A stretch of 64,000 nt of DNA from QHXW01 sp035297145 (GCA_035297145.1 DATGZN010000027.1:1-64000), one strand, 5' to 3'; positions 16,195 to 26,252 are shown, numbered from the stretch's first letter. Made by a program: numbers and translations. Notes: generated by a model not told the origin, from the sequence alone.

Positions 16195-19170
16195 ATGCCT
16201 TCCAGTACCGTAACGGGGTCCCGACCCACGCTTGCCCACGGCATTCTAGCCCTTGTAGTGCTCGTTGAAATCGTTGGCTGCCGGAAGGCCGGACCTCCGT
16301 ACAGCGTCGACCAGGCCATCAGTACGTTCAAAGTCGAACCTGGTTTTCACGTCGAGAAATACACCTCCGAGCCCAATGTCGAATCGCCCGTGGCCATGGA
16401 CATCGACGAAAATGGCCGAACCTACGTGGTGGAGGATCGTGGTTACCCGCTCAGTACCGACAATCCGCTCGGTAGGGTGAAGCTTCTCGAAGACAGGAAC
16501 GGAGACGGCATCTTCGATCGCGTGACCGTTTTCGCGGACAAACTCGTGATGCCCACGGGCGTCATGTGCTGGAAGAAAGGCATCCTGGTAACTGACGCCC
16601 CCAACGTCTGGTATTTCGAAGACACCAAGGGCGACGGCAAAGCCGATGTGCGCAAGTTGGTGCTGACGGGATTCGCCGTTACCAACCCGCAGCACACGGT
16701 GAACAACCCCATCTACGGTCTCGATAACTGGATTTATCTCGCGCATGAAGGTCCGGCGACCGCCATCATTTACAAAAAACAGTTCGGCGATCGCGGCTCC
16801 GATATCCGATTTCCGGACCACCCGGAGGCGCCCCTTCTCAAAGAGCACAACCGCAACGTGCGCTTCCGGCCGGACTCCCTTCAGGTCGAAGCCCTTTCCG
16901 GCAGTTCTCAATACGGACAAGCGTTCGACGACTGGGGTCACCATTTCACCACGAACAATTCCGACCACGCGCGCGAGGAGGTGATCGCGGCGCGATACCT
17001 GGAGCGGAATCCGGACCTTCCCGTCTTCTCCGCTATGCAGCAGATCCCCGATCATGGAGCCGCAGCGAAGGTCTATCCCATCACGTTGCACCCGCGTTTT
17101 GAGATGCTCACGGAGGTTGGACAATTCACGTCCGCCTGCGGTATCACTTTCTATCGCGGATCACTGTTCGTCGCCGAGCCGGTGCACAACCTGGCGCATC
17201 AGGACCTGCTTGCGGATGCCGGCGCCACATTTGTCGCGCGGCGCGCTCACCCGGATGTCGAGTTTCTAGCTTCGACCGATGCCTGGTTCAGGCCCGTGAA
17301 TTTCTATGCTGGGCCGGACGGCGCGCTCTACGTGATGGATTTCTACCGGCTGGTCATCGAGCATCCGGAATGGATGTCCACCGAGGCTCAGAAGTCGCCG
17401 GACCTGACTAAGGGTATCGATCGCGGCCGCATCTATCGCATCGTGCCCGACGGTGCGCCTGCGCCGAGGCCAATCAAGTTGGGTAAGGCATCTGACGCGG
17501 AATTGGTCCGGGAGCTGGAGAATCCACTCATCTGGTGGCGGCGCACGGCGCAACGGCTATTGGTAGATCGCCAGGCCGTTGATGCCGCGCCGGCTCTCGT
17601 GCGCATGGTGCATGAAAGCCAATCGCCCGTGGGGCGCCTCCATGCGCTTTGGACCCTCGAAGGAATTGGCAAGCTCGACCCGGCAGAGATTCAGACTGGT
17701 CTAGCGGACCAAACTGCCGGCGTGCGGGAGAATGCCATTATTTTGGCCGAGCCCCGTCTCAAAACCTCGCCGCCATTGGTTCGAGCATTGATCGCTATGG
17801 CCAAAGATCCGGACGCCAGAGTGCGATTTCAATTGCTGTGCACTCTGGGTTCGCTAAATTCGCCTGAGGCCCGCGCGGCACGTGACGAATTGCTGTCGCG
17901 CGACGTGGAAGATAAGTGGTTTCAGATCGCTGCTCTGAGCTCATCATCAGATGAGGCTCCGCGTCTTTACGCCAAAGCCATTGCGAGCGACCACGAAACG
18001 CCGGGGCGTGTGAGCTTCATTCGCCAGGCTGCTTCCGTAGTCGGTGCCCGGCACAAGCCAACAGAGGTACAAAGCGTAATCGAGAAGGTTGCTGGTACTA
18101 CCGCGGCCAATGCCGATTGGTGGCGCGCCGCGAGTCTGGAAGGGCTGGCGCTGGGCATGCGCGGCATTGGACCAGGTGCGTTTGGCGCTGGGCAGCAAAC
18201 GCTGCTCAAACTGTTCGACAGCACGCAACCAGCCATTCGCCGCGCTTCTCTGCGCCTGATCGAGATGGGTGGTCTTCCCCCAAGTAGCGCGCCTGCGGTG
18301 CAGCACGCCTCCAAGATCGCAGCCGATCGGCAGGCCGACCCGGATCTGCGGGCGGATTCCATCGGCCTTCTGGCCAAAGCGGGTCCGGAGACGCAGCAAG
18401 CACTCCTGCGGCAATTGATCGATCCGCACGAGCCCGATCAGGTGCAGGCCGCCGCGGTGCGTGCCTTTGGCAAGATCAAGGGCGACGACACTGGCAAGTT
18501 CCTTCTCTCAAAATGGCGCGCGCTGACGCCAGCCGCCCGCACCGAAGCGGCCAATGCCATGTATCTGGAACCAAGCCGGGTCTGGTTGCTGGTAAACGCC
18601 CTTAAGGCTGGCGACGTGCAGCCATGGACCCTGTCATTCACTCATCGCCGCCGATTGATCATGAACGTTGACCCAGCCATCCGCGACGCAGCGCGCCCTC
18701 TTCTTGACGAAAGCAAAAGTGAGCGCGAAAAAGTCGTAAAGCAGTATGAAGCCGCGCTCGATCTCCCGAGCGATCCCGCGCGTGGCCGTGAAGTGTACAA
18801 ATCCATCTGCATCAAATGTCATCGATTTGCCGGTCTCGGCGTGCAGGTGGGACCGGACCTTGCGACAGTGCAAAATCGGCCCAAGAAAAGCCTGTTGGAA
18901 GACATCCTGATGCCCAACAAAACCATCGCCCAGGGCTATGAAGCCTACGTCGTCGAGACCACTAGTGGAATTCTCGACGGCGTTCTCGGTGCGCAGACGC
19001 CGACAACTATCGCTTTGCGTCACGAGGACGGTAAGGAAGATATCATCCAACGCAAAGACATCAAGCAGATGTACGTCACCAACGTTTCCGCCATGCCGGG
19101 TGATTTGGAGAAACAAATCACGCAACAACAGATGGCAGACCTGCTCGAATTCCTGAAGACGACTCACTAA
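16195..19170 (+). CDS. PVC-type heme-binding CxxCH lipoprotein with HEAT-like repeats
   Basis: 991 residues. The N-terminus has a hydrophobic stretch ending EIVGC, a lipobox-like site. Residues ~40-430 form a membrane-bound-dehydrogenase/NHL-like propeller (GFHVEKYTSEPNVESPVAMDIDENGRTYVVE, then DGIFDRVTVFADKL). Residues ~440-800 are HEAT-like helical repeats. The C-terminal cytochrome c domain carries C872-I-K-C875-H876 for covalent heme. This three-part layout is the standard PVC-type family found in planctomycetes, verrucomicrobia and acidobacteria, thought to oxidise sugars or related compounds in the periplasm; substrates are undefined. Adjacent cytochrome, flavoprotein and glycosidase genes suggest a shared redox/carbohydrate role. 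Confidence 0.85.
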   Translation: MPSSTVTGSRPTLAHGILALVVLVEIVGCRKAGPPYSVDQAISTFKVEPGFHVEKYTSEPNVESPVAMDIDENGRTYVVEDRGYPLSTDNPLGRVKLLEDRNGDGIFDRVTVFADKLVMPTGVMCWKKGILVTDAPNVWYFEDTKGDGKADVRKLVLTGFAVTNPQHTVNNPIYGLDNWIYLAHEGPATAIIYKKQFGDRGSDIRFPDHPEAPLLKEHNRNVRFRPDSLQVEALSGSSQYGQAFDDWGHHFTTNNSDHAREEVIAARYLERNPDLPVFSAMQQIPDHGAAAKVYPITLHPRFEMLTEVGQFTSACGITFYRGSLFVAEPVHNLAHQDLLADAGATFVARRAHPDVEFLASTDAWFRPVNFYAGPDGALYVMDFYRLVIEHPEWMSTEAQKSPDLTKGIDRGRIYRIVPDGAPAPRPIKLGKASDAELVRELENPLIWWRRTAQRLLVDRQAVDAAPALVRMVHESQSPVGRLHALWTLEGIGKLDPAEIQTGLADQTAGVRENAIILAEPRLKTSPPLVRALIAMAKDPDARVRFQLLCTLGSLNSPEARAARDELLSRDVEDKWFQIAALSSSSDEAPRLYAKAIASDHETPGRVSFIRQAASVVGARHKPTEVQSVIEKVAGTTAANADWWRAASLEGLALGMRGIGPGAFGAGQQTLLKLFDSTQPAIRRASLRLIEMGGLPPSSAPAVQHASKIAADRQADPDLRADSIGLLAKAGPETQQALLRQLIDPHEPDQVQAAAVRAFGKIKGDDTGKFLLSKWRALTPAARTEAANAMYLEPSRVWLLVNALKAGDVQPWTLSFTHRRRLIMNVDPAIRDAARPLLDESKSEREKVVKQYEAALDLPSDPARGREVYKSICIKCHRFAGLGVQVGPDLATVQNRPKKSLLEDILMPNKTIAQGYEAYVVETTSGILDGVLGAQTPTTIALRHEDGKEDIIQRKDIKQMYVTNVSAMPGDLEKQITQQQMADLLEFLKTTH

Positions 19171-19176
19171 ACTACA

Positions 19177-20637
19177 TCAGAGCGTCTTCAGAAAAGCGAT
19201 GAGCGCCCGCTTGTCCTCAACAGACAAATCCAGGCCATAACGGTGACCCTTTACCGAACGACGGCGGCCGTCAGATCCTTTGAAGCCCGTTGGCACATAA
19301 TCATCCCGTAGCCGGGCGGGATCGAACCAGTCCTCGAGCGTGAGAACGGAGCCATTATGCTCGAACGGGCCGCGATACCAAACTCCTTTCAGTGACGGCA
19401 CCTTGTAATAGCCCGTGCCCTTGTGGGTCTCTAGGGAGTAGCGCGGGTCGGTACCGATGCGCGTTTCCATCAGATCGAACAGGTGCTTGTGGTCTTCCGG
19501 GGGCTCAAAGCCGTCCACGGGGATGAGCCGGTTATTCGTATACAGGGGGAGCGTGTGACAGGAGGCGCAACCCGCGTGTTCGAACACCATTTTTCCGCGT
19601 TTGGCCGCGGACTCCCAATGATTCGGGTTCTGCGGCGGATGAAGCGAATATACATAAAGCGCCAGCGCATATAGCTGCTCGTCGCTGTAGCGCTCGGTGT
19701 GACCGCCTTCGGCTGCCGGCGGCGCCGAAACGCCGTAACGATCGAGTTTGAAAACATCCTGCACCAACGAGCAGTAGCGCATGAGATCGCCAACGCCACG
19801 GTGTCGCACGAGACCGGTGTGATCCAGATAGTGCCGATCTTGCACACCAATCAAATCGGGAATCTGCGGAGGCAGGAAGATGCTGGTATTGCTGCGCGCA
19901 GTCACGCCTGGCGGAATCGCCTCTCCGGCCGCGATCAAGTCATCGAGCGACATGGTTTGCGCGCGATGGTTCAGGTCATCTGCCAGCCATGGCATCTCAA
20001 ACTGCCGCGCGAACCCACGGATGCGATCCAATACTTTGGCGGGATCGCCAAAGTGGGCGGCCCGGCGAAGCATCATTGCACCTTCACGATCGCCGGGATT
20101 GTTCCCCTGTGCACCGGGAACCACCGTTCCATCCGCCAGCACCCGTGTGTGGCAGGTATTGCAGCCCATCGAACCTAGCTCTACCTCGCCTTTTCGCCGG
20201 ATGATCCATCGCGCGAATGGAACCGTACCGTCACTCGCGACCGGCATGCCAGAGTTCTTGTAGAATGCGGGATCGCGCACCTCTGCGGCACCGAAGAACA
20301 CGGGGCTGTATGCGGTCGGTGCGTTAAACACGAGAGCACCAGCGCTGATCCAATCCGCGGGCGTCTTCGGTTGGGCGGGATCGAATGCGACCTCAGGCTC
20401 CTGCCGCCGGAGCCAATCCATATAACCGGCCGGTTCCCGATCCGGGCGGTAAACCGGATAGCTCTTATAAATGGTGCGTACCGGTAACCGATAGTACTCG
20501 TCTTCAGAAATGTGGATGGGCGAGTATCTCGCATTCGCGAGCGGCACCTCAAGCGTATCAACGTCCGATTGTGTCCACGTTTTCGGCACGTCGGCCGAAA
20601 TGGCCAACATCACCGGGAACATTACCCACCAGGTCAC
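19177..20637 (-). CDS. Di-heme cytochrome c (peroxidase-like)
   Basis: 486 residues. A GTG start at 20637 is supported by GGAG five bases upstream; a Met five codons in is the alternative. A short N-terminal hydrophobic segment (MFPVMLAISAD) should direct export. Two c-type heme sites are visible, C159-N-T-C162-H163 and C357-A-S-C360-H361, and the region after the second (KVPSLKGVWYRGPFEHNGS, LTLEDWFDP) resembles bacterial cytochrome c peroxidase/MauG-type proteins. It converges with the PVC-type gene (stops six bases apart), so it is separately transcribed but probably feeds electrons in the same periplasmic setting. Confidence 0.8.
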   Translation of the reverse strand: MTWWVMFPVMLAISADVPKTWTQSDVDTLEVPLANARYSPIHISEDEYYRLPVRTIYKSYPVYRPDREPAGYMDWLRRQEPEVAFDPAQPKTPADWISAGALVFNAPTAYSPVFFGAAEVRDPAFYKNSGMPVASDGTVPFARWIIRRKGEVELGSMGCNTCHTRVLADGTVVPGAQGNNPGDREGAMMLRRAAHFGDPAKVLDRIRGFARQFEMPWLADDLNHRAQTMSLDDLIAAGEAIPPGVTARSNTSIFLPPQIPDLIGVQDRHYLDHTGLVRHRGVGDLMRYCSLVQDVFKLDRYGVSAPPAAEGGHTERYSDEQLYALALYVYSLHPPQNPNHWESAAKRGKMVFEHAGCASCHTLPLYTNNRLIPVDGFEPPEDHKHLFDLMETRIGTDPRYSLETHKGTGYYKVPSLKGVWYRGPFEHNGSVLTLEDWFDPARLRDDYVPTGFKGSDGRRRSVKGHRYGLDLSVEDKRALIAFLKTL

Positions 20638-20720
20638 AGAAGCTCCGTTTCCAACAATGGATTATTTCATGACGCCGACATTCCCATGCGGCCAAGGCTC
20701 AATCCGAGTCCACAGCCAAT

Positions 20721-22088
20721 TTGATATCATCCCTGGGCAGCGTGGTCAAACGAACGTTTCTCCAATTGCTCGCGGCCGCGATTGCCGGCCCGGTGATTGC
20801 TCCTCTATGCTCTTGGGTGGAGAAGCAAAAGCTGACCAACTGGGCGGGCAACCTCACCTACAGCACGGACCGGGTGCACGAGGCCGCATCGATCGAGCAG
20901 ATCCGCTCGGTTCTGCGTTCAGAGCAGAAAGTGAAGGTGCTAGGCACACGGCATTGCTTCAATTCCATCGCGGACAGCCGCTATAACCTGCTTTCGGTCA
21001 TCCCCATGCACGAGGTCGTTTCGCTCGATATCGGGGCCCGAACCGTGACCATCGACCCGGGCATCACATATGGACAGCTCAGCCCGTACCTCGACAGCAA
21101 GGGTTTCGCGCTGCACAATCTCGCGTCGCTTCCCCACATCTCAGTGGCTGGCGCGTGCAGCACCGCGACCCACGGTTCTGGCGACAAGAACGGAAACCTC
21201 GCCACAGCAGTCTCAGGACTCGAAATGGTCACTGCCGGAGGGGACGTGGTGAAACTCTCCAGGAAGCTGGACGGCGATCTTTTTCCGGGCGCCGTGGTGG
21301 GCCTCGGCGCGCTCGGTGTCATCACGCGGATCACTCTCGATATTCAGCCTACGTATTCCGTGCGGCAGTACGTGTATGAAAACCTGCCTCTCGCGCAATT
21401 AAAGGAGCATTTTGACGAGATTCAGGCGAGCGGCTACAGCGTCAGCCTGTTCACCGACTGGCAGAAACAGCGCATCAATGAGCTTTGGATCAAGAGTCGT
21501 GCTACAGACGGGCAGGATTTCGCTGCACCGCAGGAATTCTTCGGAGCGCAGCTCGCGACTCGAAACCTCCACCCGATCGCCGAGTTGTCTGCCGAGAACT
21601 GCACCGAACAAATGGGTGTGCCGGGCCCCTGGTACGACCGGCTGCCTCATTTTCGTATGGGCTTCACGCCGAGCGCCGGCAAAGAGCTGCAGTCGGAGTA
21701 TTTCGTTCCCCGGCGCAACGCCATTGACGCCATTTTGGCGGTGGAGCGGTTGCGCGACCAGGTGGGCCCGCACCTTTTGATCTCGGAGATCCGTGCTATC
21801 GCCGCCGATGACCTCTGGATGAGTACGTGCTACAAGCGGCCCAGCGTTACTATCCACTTCACCTGGAAGCAGGACTGGCCGGCGGTCAGACGCCTGCTGC
21901 CAATAATCGAAAAGGAGCTTGGCCCATTTCTGCCACGCCCTCACTGGGGCAAGCTGTTCACGGTGCCGCCGGCCGAGCTGCGATCGCGGTATGAAAAGTT
22001 GCCGGATTTCATCCGGCTGGCAAACGAGTACGATCCCAAAGGGAAGTTTCGGAACGACTTCCTGTACGTGAACCTATTCGCGAGTTGA
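20721..22088 (+). CDS. FAD-linked oxidase of the aldonolactone/alditol oxidase family
   Basis: About 455 residues from a TTG; a GTG at 20742 (VVKRTFLQLLAAAIAG) would give a neater twin-basic/hydrophobic leader. The N-terminal FAD-binding PCMH-type domain is clear (VKVLGTRHCFN, DPGITYGQLSPYLDSKGFALHNLASLPHISVAGACSTATHGSG). The C-terminus carries the HWGK motif typical of D-arabinono-lactone oxidase, alditol oxidase and xylitol oxidase. It would oxidise a polyol or aldonolactone with oxygen or an acceptor. It is followed 17 bp later by a glycosidase gene on the same strand, so the two are probably co-transcribed. Confidence 0.85.
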   Translation: MISSLGSVVKRTFLQLLAAAIAGPVIAPLCSWVEKQKLTNWAGNLTYSTDRVHEAASIEQIRSVLRSEQKVKVLGTRHCFNSIADSRYNLLSVIPMHEVVSLDIGARTVTIDPGITYGQLSPYLDSKGFALHNLASLPHISVAGACSTATHGSGDKNGNLATAVSGLEMVTAGGDVVKLSRKLDGDLFPGAVVGLGALGVITRITLDIQPTYSVRQYVYENLPLAQLKEHFDEIQASGYSVSLFTDWQKQRINELWIKSRATDGQDFAAPQEFFGAQLATRNLHPIAELSAENCTEQMGVPGPWYDRLPHFRMGFTPSAGKELQSEYFVPRRNAIDAILAVERLRDQVGPHLLISEIRAIAADDLWMSTCYKRPSVTIHFTWKQDWPAVRRLLPIIEKELGPFLPRPHWGKLFTVPPAELRSRYEKLPDFIRLANEYDPKGKFRNDFLYVNLFAS

Positions 22089-22105
22089 TTGTCACTGAGG
22101 CCAAA

Positions 22106-23944
22106 ATGACCGCGATCATGAAAATCCGCTGTCCCCTTCCAGTCGCCCTGCTGGTTTGGATGGTGCTGCACGCGCTTCCGCTCGCAGCGCAAGGTCCGCG
22201 ACATTTGCCCGAGCATATTCCGCCACGAAGGTCATCCCAGATGCAGGATGGCCCAGGTGGTGTGAACACATCGCTGCCTCGTCTTCCATACCTGCCTTGG
22301 GACCAGCAGTGGTGGACCCGCATGTTCGACGCAGGCATCAAGTACGTGCGCATCGGTCAGTACGAGGACACGTCGGACATAAGCGGCTGGGACTGGGTAG
22401 AGCAGGAAAAGGGGCGGTTCGCCATAAAACCGGAGCTGGACCTCTATGTCGATTCGCTGGTGGACAACGGGACAATCGTCCAATTACAGCTTCTCTACGG
22501 CAATCCTATCTACACGTCTCCGGCCAGCATTCTTCCGCGCTCCATCACGCCGACACCAGCTTCCGTGCACAACCGCGACCTGGGACTGTATTCCATCTTT
22601 TGGCCGCCAAAAACGCCCCAGCAGATCCAAGCTTTTCTGCGTTACGCAACGTGGATGGTGAACCACTTCCGTGGCCGCGTCCGTTACTATTCGTTATGGA
22701 ACGAGCAGGACGGAAGCTATTGGAATTTGAACCCCGATCCGGAAGAATATGGACGCCTGCTGGGCGCGTTTGTAAAAGTCGTGCGCGAGACCGATCCCCA
22801 GGCCAAGGTTGTCTATGGCGGCCAGGCAAGCCTGGACACGGAGTTCGCGCGCCGGGCGCTGAGCGCCTGCCAATGTGCCGCCGGAATCGATGTCTTCGCC
22901 TATCACACGTATCCCGGCGGCTATGTGTCCAATGCGGCTCCCGAGACCATGGATTCTGGCGCCTTCGGCGAACACACAACCATAGCGCTGCGGAAGGCTG
23001 TCACTTCATATCCCGGTGTCCGGCCGGACATCCAGTTCTGGGACGACGAGTATAACTCTCTGCCAACGTTTTCAAGTGATATGAGTGAATCCATTCAGGC
23101 GAAATACGTCCCGCGCACCGTGATGTACAACTGGGCAGCCGGTGTTCCCACTTACTTATGGGAACTGGTGAATGACACGAGCACCAGTGAGGGCGACAAT
23201 TTCGGAATCATTCACGGCATGATGCACCGGTCCGAGGACTTTCAGCCGAGGCCGGTCTTTTACACGCTGGCCCGCACCAATGCGCTATTCGGCGATACCG
23301 TCCGCGACTCTTCCATAGGGGTCAGCCTAGCCGACCGGGCTCCTCTGGAATCCGCCAGCCTTGCGCCTTTCTACGCCTACGGATTTCGCTCGCGTCGAGG
23401 CAAGGTCATTGTGGCTTACTGGCTCGCCGAACGCACCCATCCGAAGCACCCTTTCGAGCCAATTTACGTCGACCTGACTCTGAACAGTACAGGAATTGTT
23501 CACCCCGTGCTGATTGACATCGATTCCGACAAGATTTCGCCGCTCGCGTGGGAGAGTTCACCAGCCTCCACTCTGCGTCATGTCCCCGTACGCGATAGCG
23601 TGATGGCTATCGCCGACGAGAGTTATTTCGATTGGGACGTCTTGCCGGATATCCCGGCGCCGTTGCGTGCTGAGATCCACGGCGCAGACGTGAAGCTTAC
23701 TTGGCCGCCCCTCCACAGCGCAGATATGCGTATCGTTGTCGAACGCCGCGTCGATCGGCAGAAGGGCTGGGTCGAACTCAAAACACTACCGGGGGACACC
23801 TCCTACGAAGAACGTGAGGACGCCAAAGTCTCGAGCGTCGCGTTTCGCGTCCGCGCCGCCAATGCGTACGGGAAATCTGGCTACTCGAACGTTGAAACCG
23901 TTGTGGTATCGGGAGGCGCTAAAGTTAAACCAAGAGACCGGTGA
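22106..23944 (+). CDS. Secreted GH-A clan glycoside hydrolase (GH39-like) with Fn3-like tail
   Basis: 612 residues. ATG 22106 has GAGG five bases upstream; the signal peptide is MKIRCPLPVALLVWMVLHALPLAAQ. A (beta/alpha)8-like catalytic domain (~50-420) has YYSLWNEQDG, where the Glu after Asn is the expected acid/base, and a later FWDDEYNS with a candidate nucleophile Glu. The arrangement best resembles beta-xylosidase/iduronidase-type GH39 or related families; the family number is uncertain. The C-terminal ~95 residues look like a fibronectin type III domain. Probably in an operon with the upstream flavin oxidase, so sugar released here could be oxidised there. Confidence 0.7.
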   Translation: MTAIMKIRCPLPVALLVWMVLHALPLAAQGPRHLPEHIPPRRSSQMQDGPGGVNTSLPRLPYLPWDQQWWTRMFDAGIKYVRIGQYEDTSDISGWDWVEQEKGRFAIKPELDLYVDSLVDNGTIVQLQLLYGNPIYTSPASILPRSITPTPASVHNRDLGLYSIFWPPKTPQQIQAFLRYATWMVNHFRGRVRYYSLWNEQDGSYWNLNPDPEEYGRLLGAFVKVVRETDPQAKVVYGGQASLDTEFARRALSACQCAAGIDVFAYHTYPGGYVSNAAPETMDSGAFGEHTTIALRKAVTSYPGVRPDIQFWDDEYNSLPTFSSDMSESIQAKYVPRTVMYNWAAGVPTYLWELVNDTSTSEGDNFGIIHGMMHRSEDFQPRPVFYTLARTNALFGDTVRDSSIGVSLADRAPLESASLAPFYAYGFRSRRGKVIVAYWLAERTHPKHPFEPIYVDLTLNSTGIVHPVLIDIDSDKISPLAWESSPASTLRHVPVRDSVMAIADESYFDWDVLPDIPAPLRAEIHGADVKLTWPPLHSADMRIVVERRVDRQKGWVELKTLPGDTSYEEREDAKVSSVAFRVRAANAYGKSGYSNVETVVVSGGAKVKPRDR

Positions 23945-24306
23945 TCAGGCGGCAATGCCGAGGATCCACATCTCTTGCTCTCCTCGACCTAGTGGCTCTG
24001 AACAATCGAAACCGACGAAGCGGCCTCGGCCGTCGACTTATGCCGCGCAGCTCCAGTGGGGAGCCTCTCATGGTATGCAAGAGCGAAATGATATCCGACG
24101 CGTGAAACAGCTCGTCGCGATCCGGACCTATGTCCGAGGGCACATCCGATGCACCTTCGCAAGAAAAGGGCCGGCAAGATGTTTGGCGACATTGTTTCGC
24201 GAACATCTTTCGGCCCTACTAAAGTAGGCGTGACGACTTGCAGCCGCATCCGCTCTCGATGGCGATTGCGAGAATCACTACACCCAAGGAGTGGCAACGG
24301 TGTTCT
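23945..24306. other. 362-bp stretch with no recognisable gene
   Basis: Short frames exist on both strands but none shows a ribosome site, a family motif or convincing codon use. It separates the glycosidase gene from the convergent DM9 gene. I see no RNA gene or clear terminator in it. Confidence 0.4.
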
Positions 24307-25279
24307 TCAGTTGCTTAGGATTTCGTAAGTGGTGACCATTTCTTCCTTTCCGGCCAAGCCGAAGTTGCACGTCTTCCACGATTCCTGCGTTTTCCCCGGG
24401 TACAGACTTCCGCCAAAGAAGGCGCGGCATACATGCAGCTGAGCTCCATTGCTGTCGATACCGGCCGGGAAATCAAACTTCGGGATCCCCAGCCAGTTCG
24501 GGCGAAACACAAGATACGAAGAGATCGTGTGTTCCACTCCTGCGTAGGAAATGTTGCAGCCGCCGAAGCTCGGATGCAGTTTCCCCGGATGGTTGACCCC
24601 GGCGAAGATGGCTGAACAGACGTAAAGAGGGGTGCCGTCCACATCGGTCCCGGCGTGAATGGCGTCCTGCGGCACGAAACCATTGCTCGCGGGGTCTATG
24701 GCAAATCGGCATCGCGGGATTCTCGGCGACCAGAACCTGATAGTTGGCCAGCAAGAGCCCTTTGCCGGAATAGGGTACGAGGCAGCCGCCATAGCCCGGC
24801 CCGATCTCCCCAAGTTGCAATGAGATCGGTCCAATTGGAGGCGCCCCATGCGGACCCAAGCCAACCTCGCCACGGCAGATGTACAAGGACCTAGGGGAAA
24901 TACCCCCGCCGACGACAGCATTAACCGGGATCACGCCGCCGCTCTCGGCTTGCCAGCTCGTCACCAGAAACTCGAAATCCGGAAGAGAGATCTCTAGCCC
25001 TCCATAACTAAAGTCACAAGTGGCGGCACCAGGAGTGTACCGGCCGATCCGCAAACCAAAGCCTTCGCGTTCGCCGGCGCGGCAAGTGTACAGCGGGGTT
25101 TTGACGCCCGTAGGCGAACTAGGAACCACATAACCATCAGCCAGCGCGTCGAAGGGTATGACAGGGGCGCCGGACGATCCGCTCGAAACCCAGTTTTGAG
25201 CCATTGCGAAGTTGCAGGCAAGCAGGAAACCCGCAAACGGCCCATAGTAACGTCTCAATATCGAACCTTGCTTGAACAT
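24307..25279 (-). pseudogene. Secreted DM9-repeat (DUF3421) protein, single frameshift
   Basis: Two overlapping frames together encode one ~323-residue protein. ATG at 25279 has GGAGAAG just upstream; a signal peptide ends near NFAMAQ. Four DM9-type repeats follow. The first two (DALADGYV...LYTCRAG and NAVVGGGISPRSLYICRGE) are in one frame; the last two (DAIHAGTDVDGTPLYVCSAIFAGVNHPGKLHP and GIDSNGAQLHVCRAFFGGSLYPGKT) are in the next. The frame changes near 24,700, between VAENPAMP and FAIDPASNGF, and a one-base gain or loss restores it. DM9 proteins are mainly known from insects and molluscs as mannose-binding lectins. This may be a genuine pseudogene or a sequencing error; the domain call is firm, sugar binding is inferred. 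Confidence 0.75.
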
Positions 25280-25571
25280 TTTCTTCTCCAATGGAAGTAA
25301 TTTTGAGGGCACTGCCCTCGCTTCCAAGGCGAAGAATAAGGCTGAATAAGATGTGAGTCGTGTGAAATTCGTAAAACGTCTGTAAATCGCACCCCGACGA
25401 CTCCGTTCCAATAGCCTGGTCCCTTGAGGCCGCAGCGGATGCCGCGAGCCGCCAAGTATGGTTAGCGGCGCACGCCGGCCAATTTACAATTCTTTTACCC
25501 ACACCCCACGATTTCTAATGCCCTCCAGCCTCAATATCGCCTTGTAACGAGGGCGGGGCCCTCCAAAAAAC

Positions 25572-26252
25572 TTGAATAGGAGAGAAGACAATGCTAAAGC
25601 AACTCTGCTAATCCTGGCGGCGCCCGCCGCCCTCAACCTGTTGGTAACGGTTTCTCCGCTGATGGCGGATGGGAGAAACGAAATCAGCTTCGACCTGGTC
25701 GCCAATCCAAAGTTTGCGGCCTGCCTGGTGGCCGACCCGAGCGGGCCGGCGCCTTCAGCCAAAGTGACTGTCAGCCGGGGCACGGCCAACGACGTGATGA
25801 TCGTCGAACTGCAGAATTTCAAGCCTGAGGCGGCCTTCGACCTGTTCACAGTGCAGCGTAGCCAACTCCAGGCTGATGGCACCCCCGATCCCAATTTCAA
25901 GGGTTTCGGTCTGTCCTGGTTCCAGTCTGAACTTCACGTGGGTAGCGACGGAAAAGCAGAGGCCGTTGTAAAGAGTATTCTGCTGGATGCCATCTTTGGG
26001 TTTGATGGCGACGCAATTCCCGGTTCCGTTCCCCCCAAGTCGCTGGTCCCACCGACCCACACGTTCCACGTCGGGTTCTGGTTTGACAGCCCGCAAGACG
26101 CCGCGGCCTGCGGCTTCGATCCAACCAAATCTACGCCGTTCAACTCGGTTCAGAAGGCCGGCCCCACTGCCATGATCAGCTTGCCCAACGCGGTTTCCGG
26201 CCTGGGTCCACTGTCCACGAACACGGGCAGCGCGGCAGGCAACGCATATTGA
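25572..26252 (+). CDS. Secreted protein of unknown function with displaced start codon
   Basis: The mature part (from ~DGRNEISFDLVANPKFAACLV) is ~195 residues, beta-rich, with no family I recognise. The open frame can only begin at a TTG (25572). A good ribosome site (aggagag) instead precedes ATG 25591, whose frame runs M-L-K-Q-L-C and stops. Adding one A after CTAAA would join that ATG to KATLLILAAPAALNLLV, an obvious signal peptide. The gene therefore has probably lost one base in codon 3 or 4, by mutation or sequencing error. It is divergent from the DM9 gene with ~310 bp between them, in which I recognise no further element. Confidence 0.6.
   Translation: MNRREDNAKATLLILAAPAALNLLVTVSPLMADGRNEISFDLVANPKFAACLVADPSGPAPSAKVTVSRGTANDVMIVELQNFKPEAAFDLFTVQRSQLQADGTPDPNFKGFGLSWFQSELHVGSDGKAEAVVKSILLDAIFGFDGDAIPGSVPPKSLVPPTHTFHVGFWFDSPQDAAACGFDPTKSTPFNSVQKAGPTAMISLPNAVSGLGPLSTNTGSAAGNAY

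Noticed and set aside
23989..24297. 102-codon minus-strand frame in the gap after the glycosidase
   Set aside because: No ribosome site, no motif and unusual composition; treated as non-coding.
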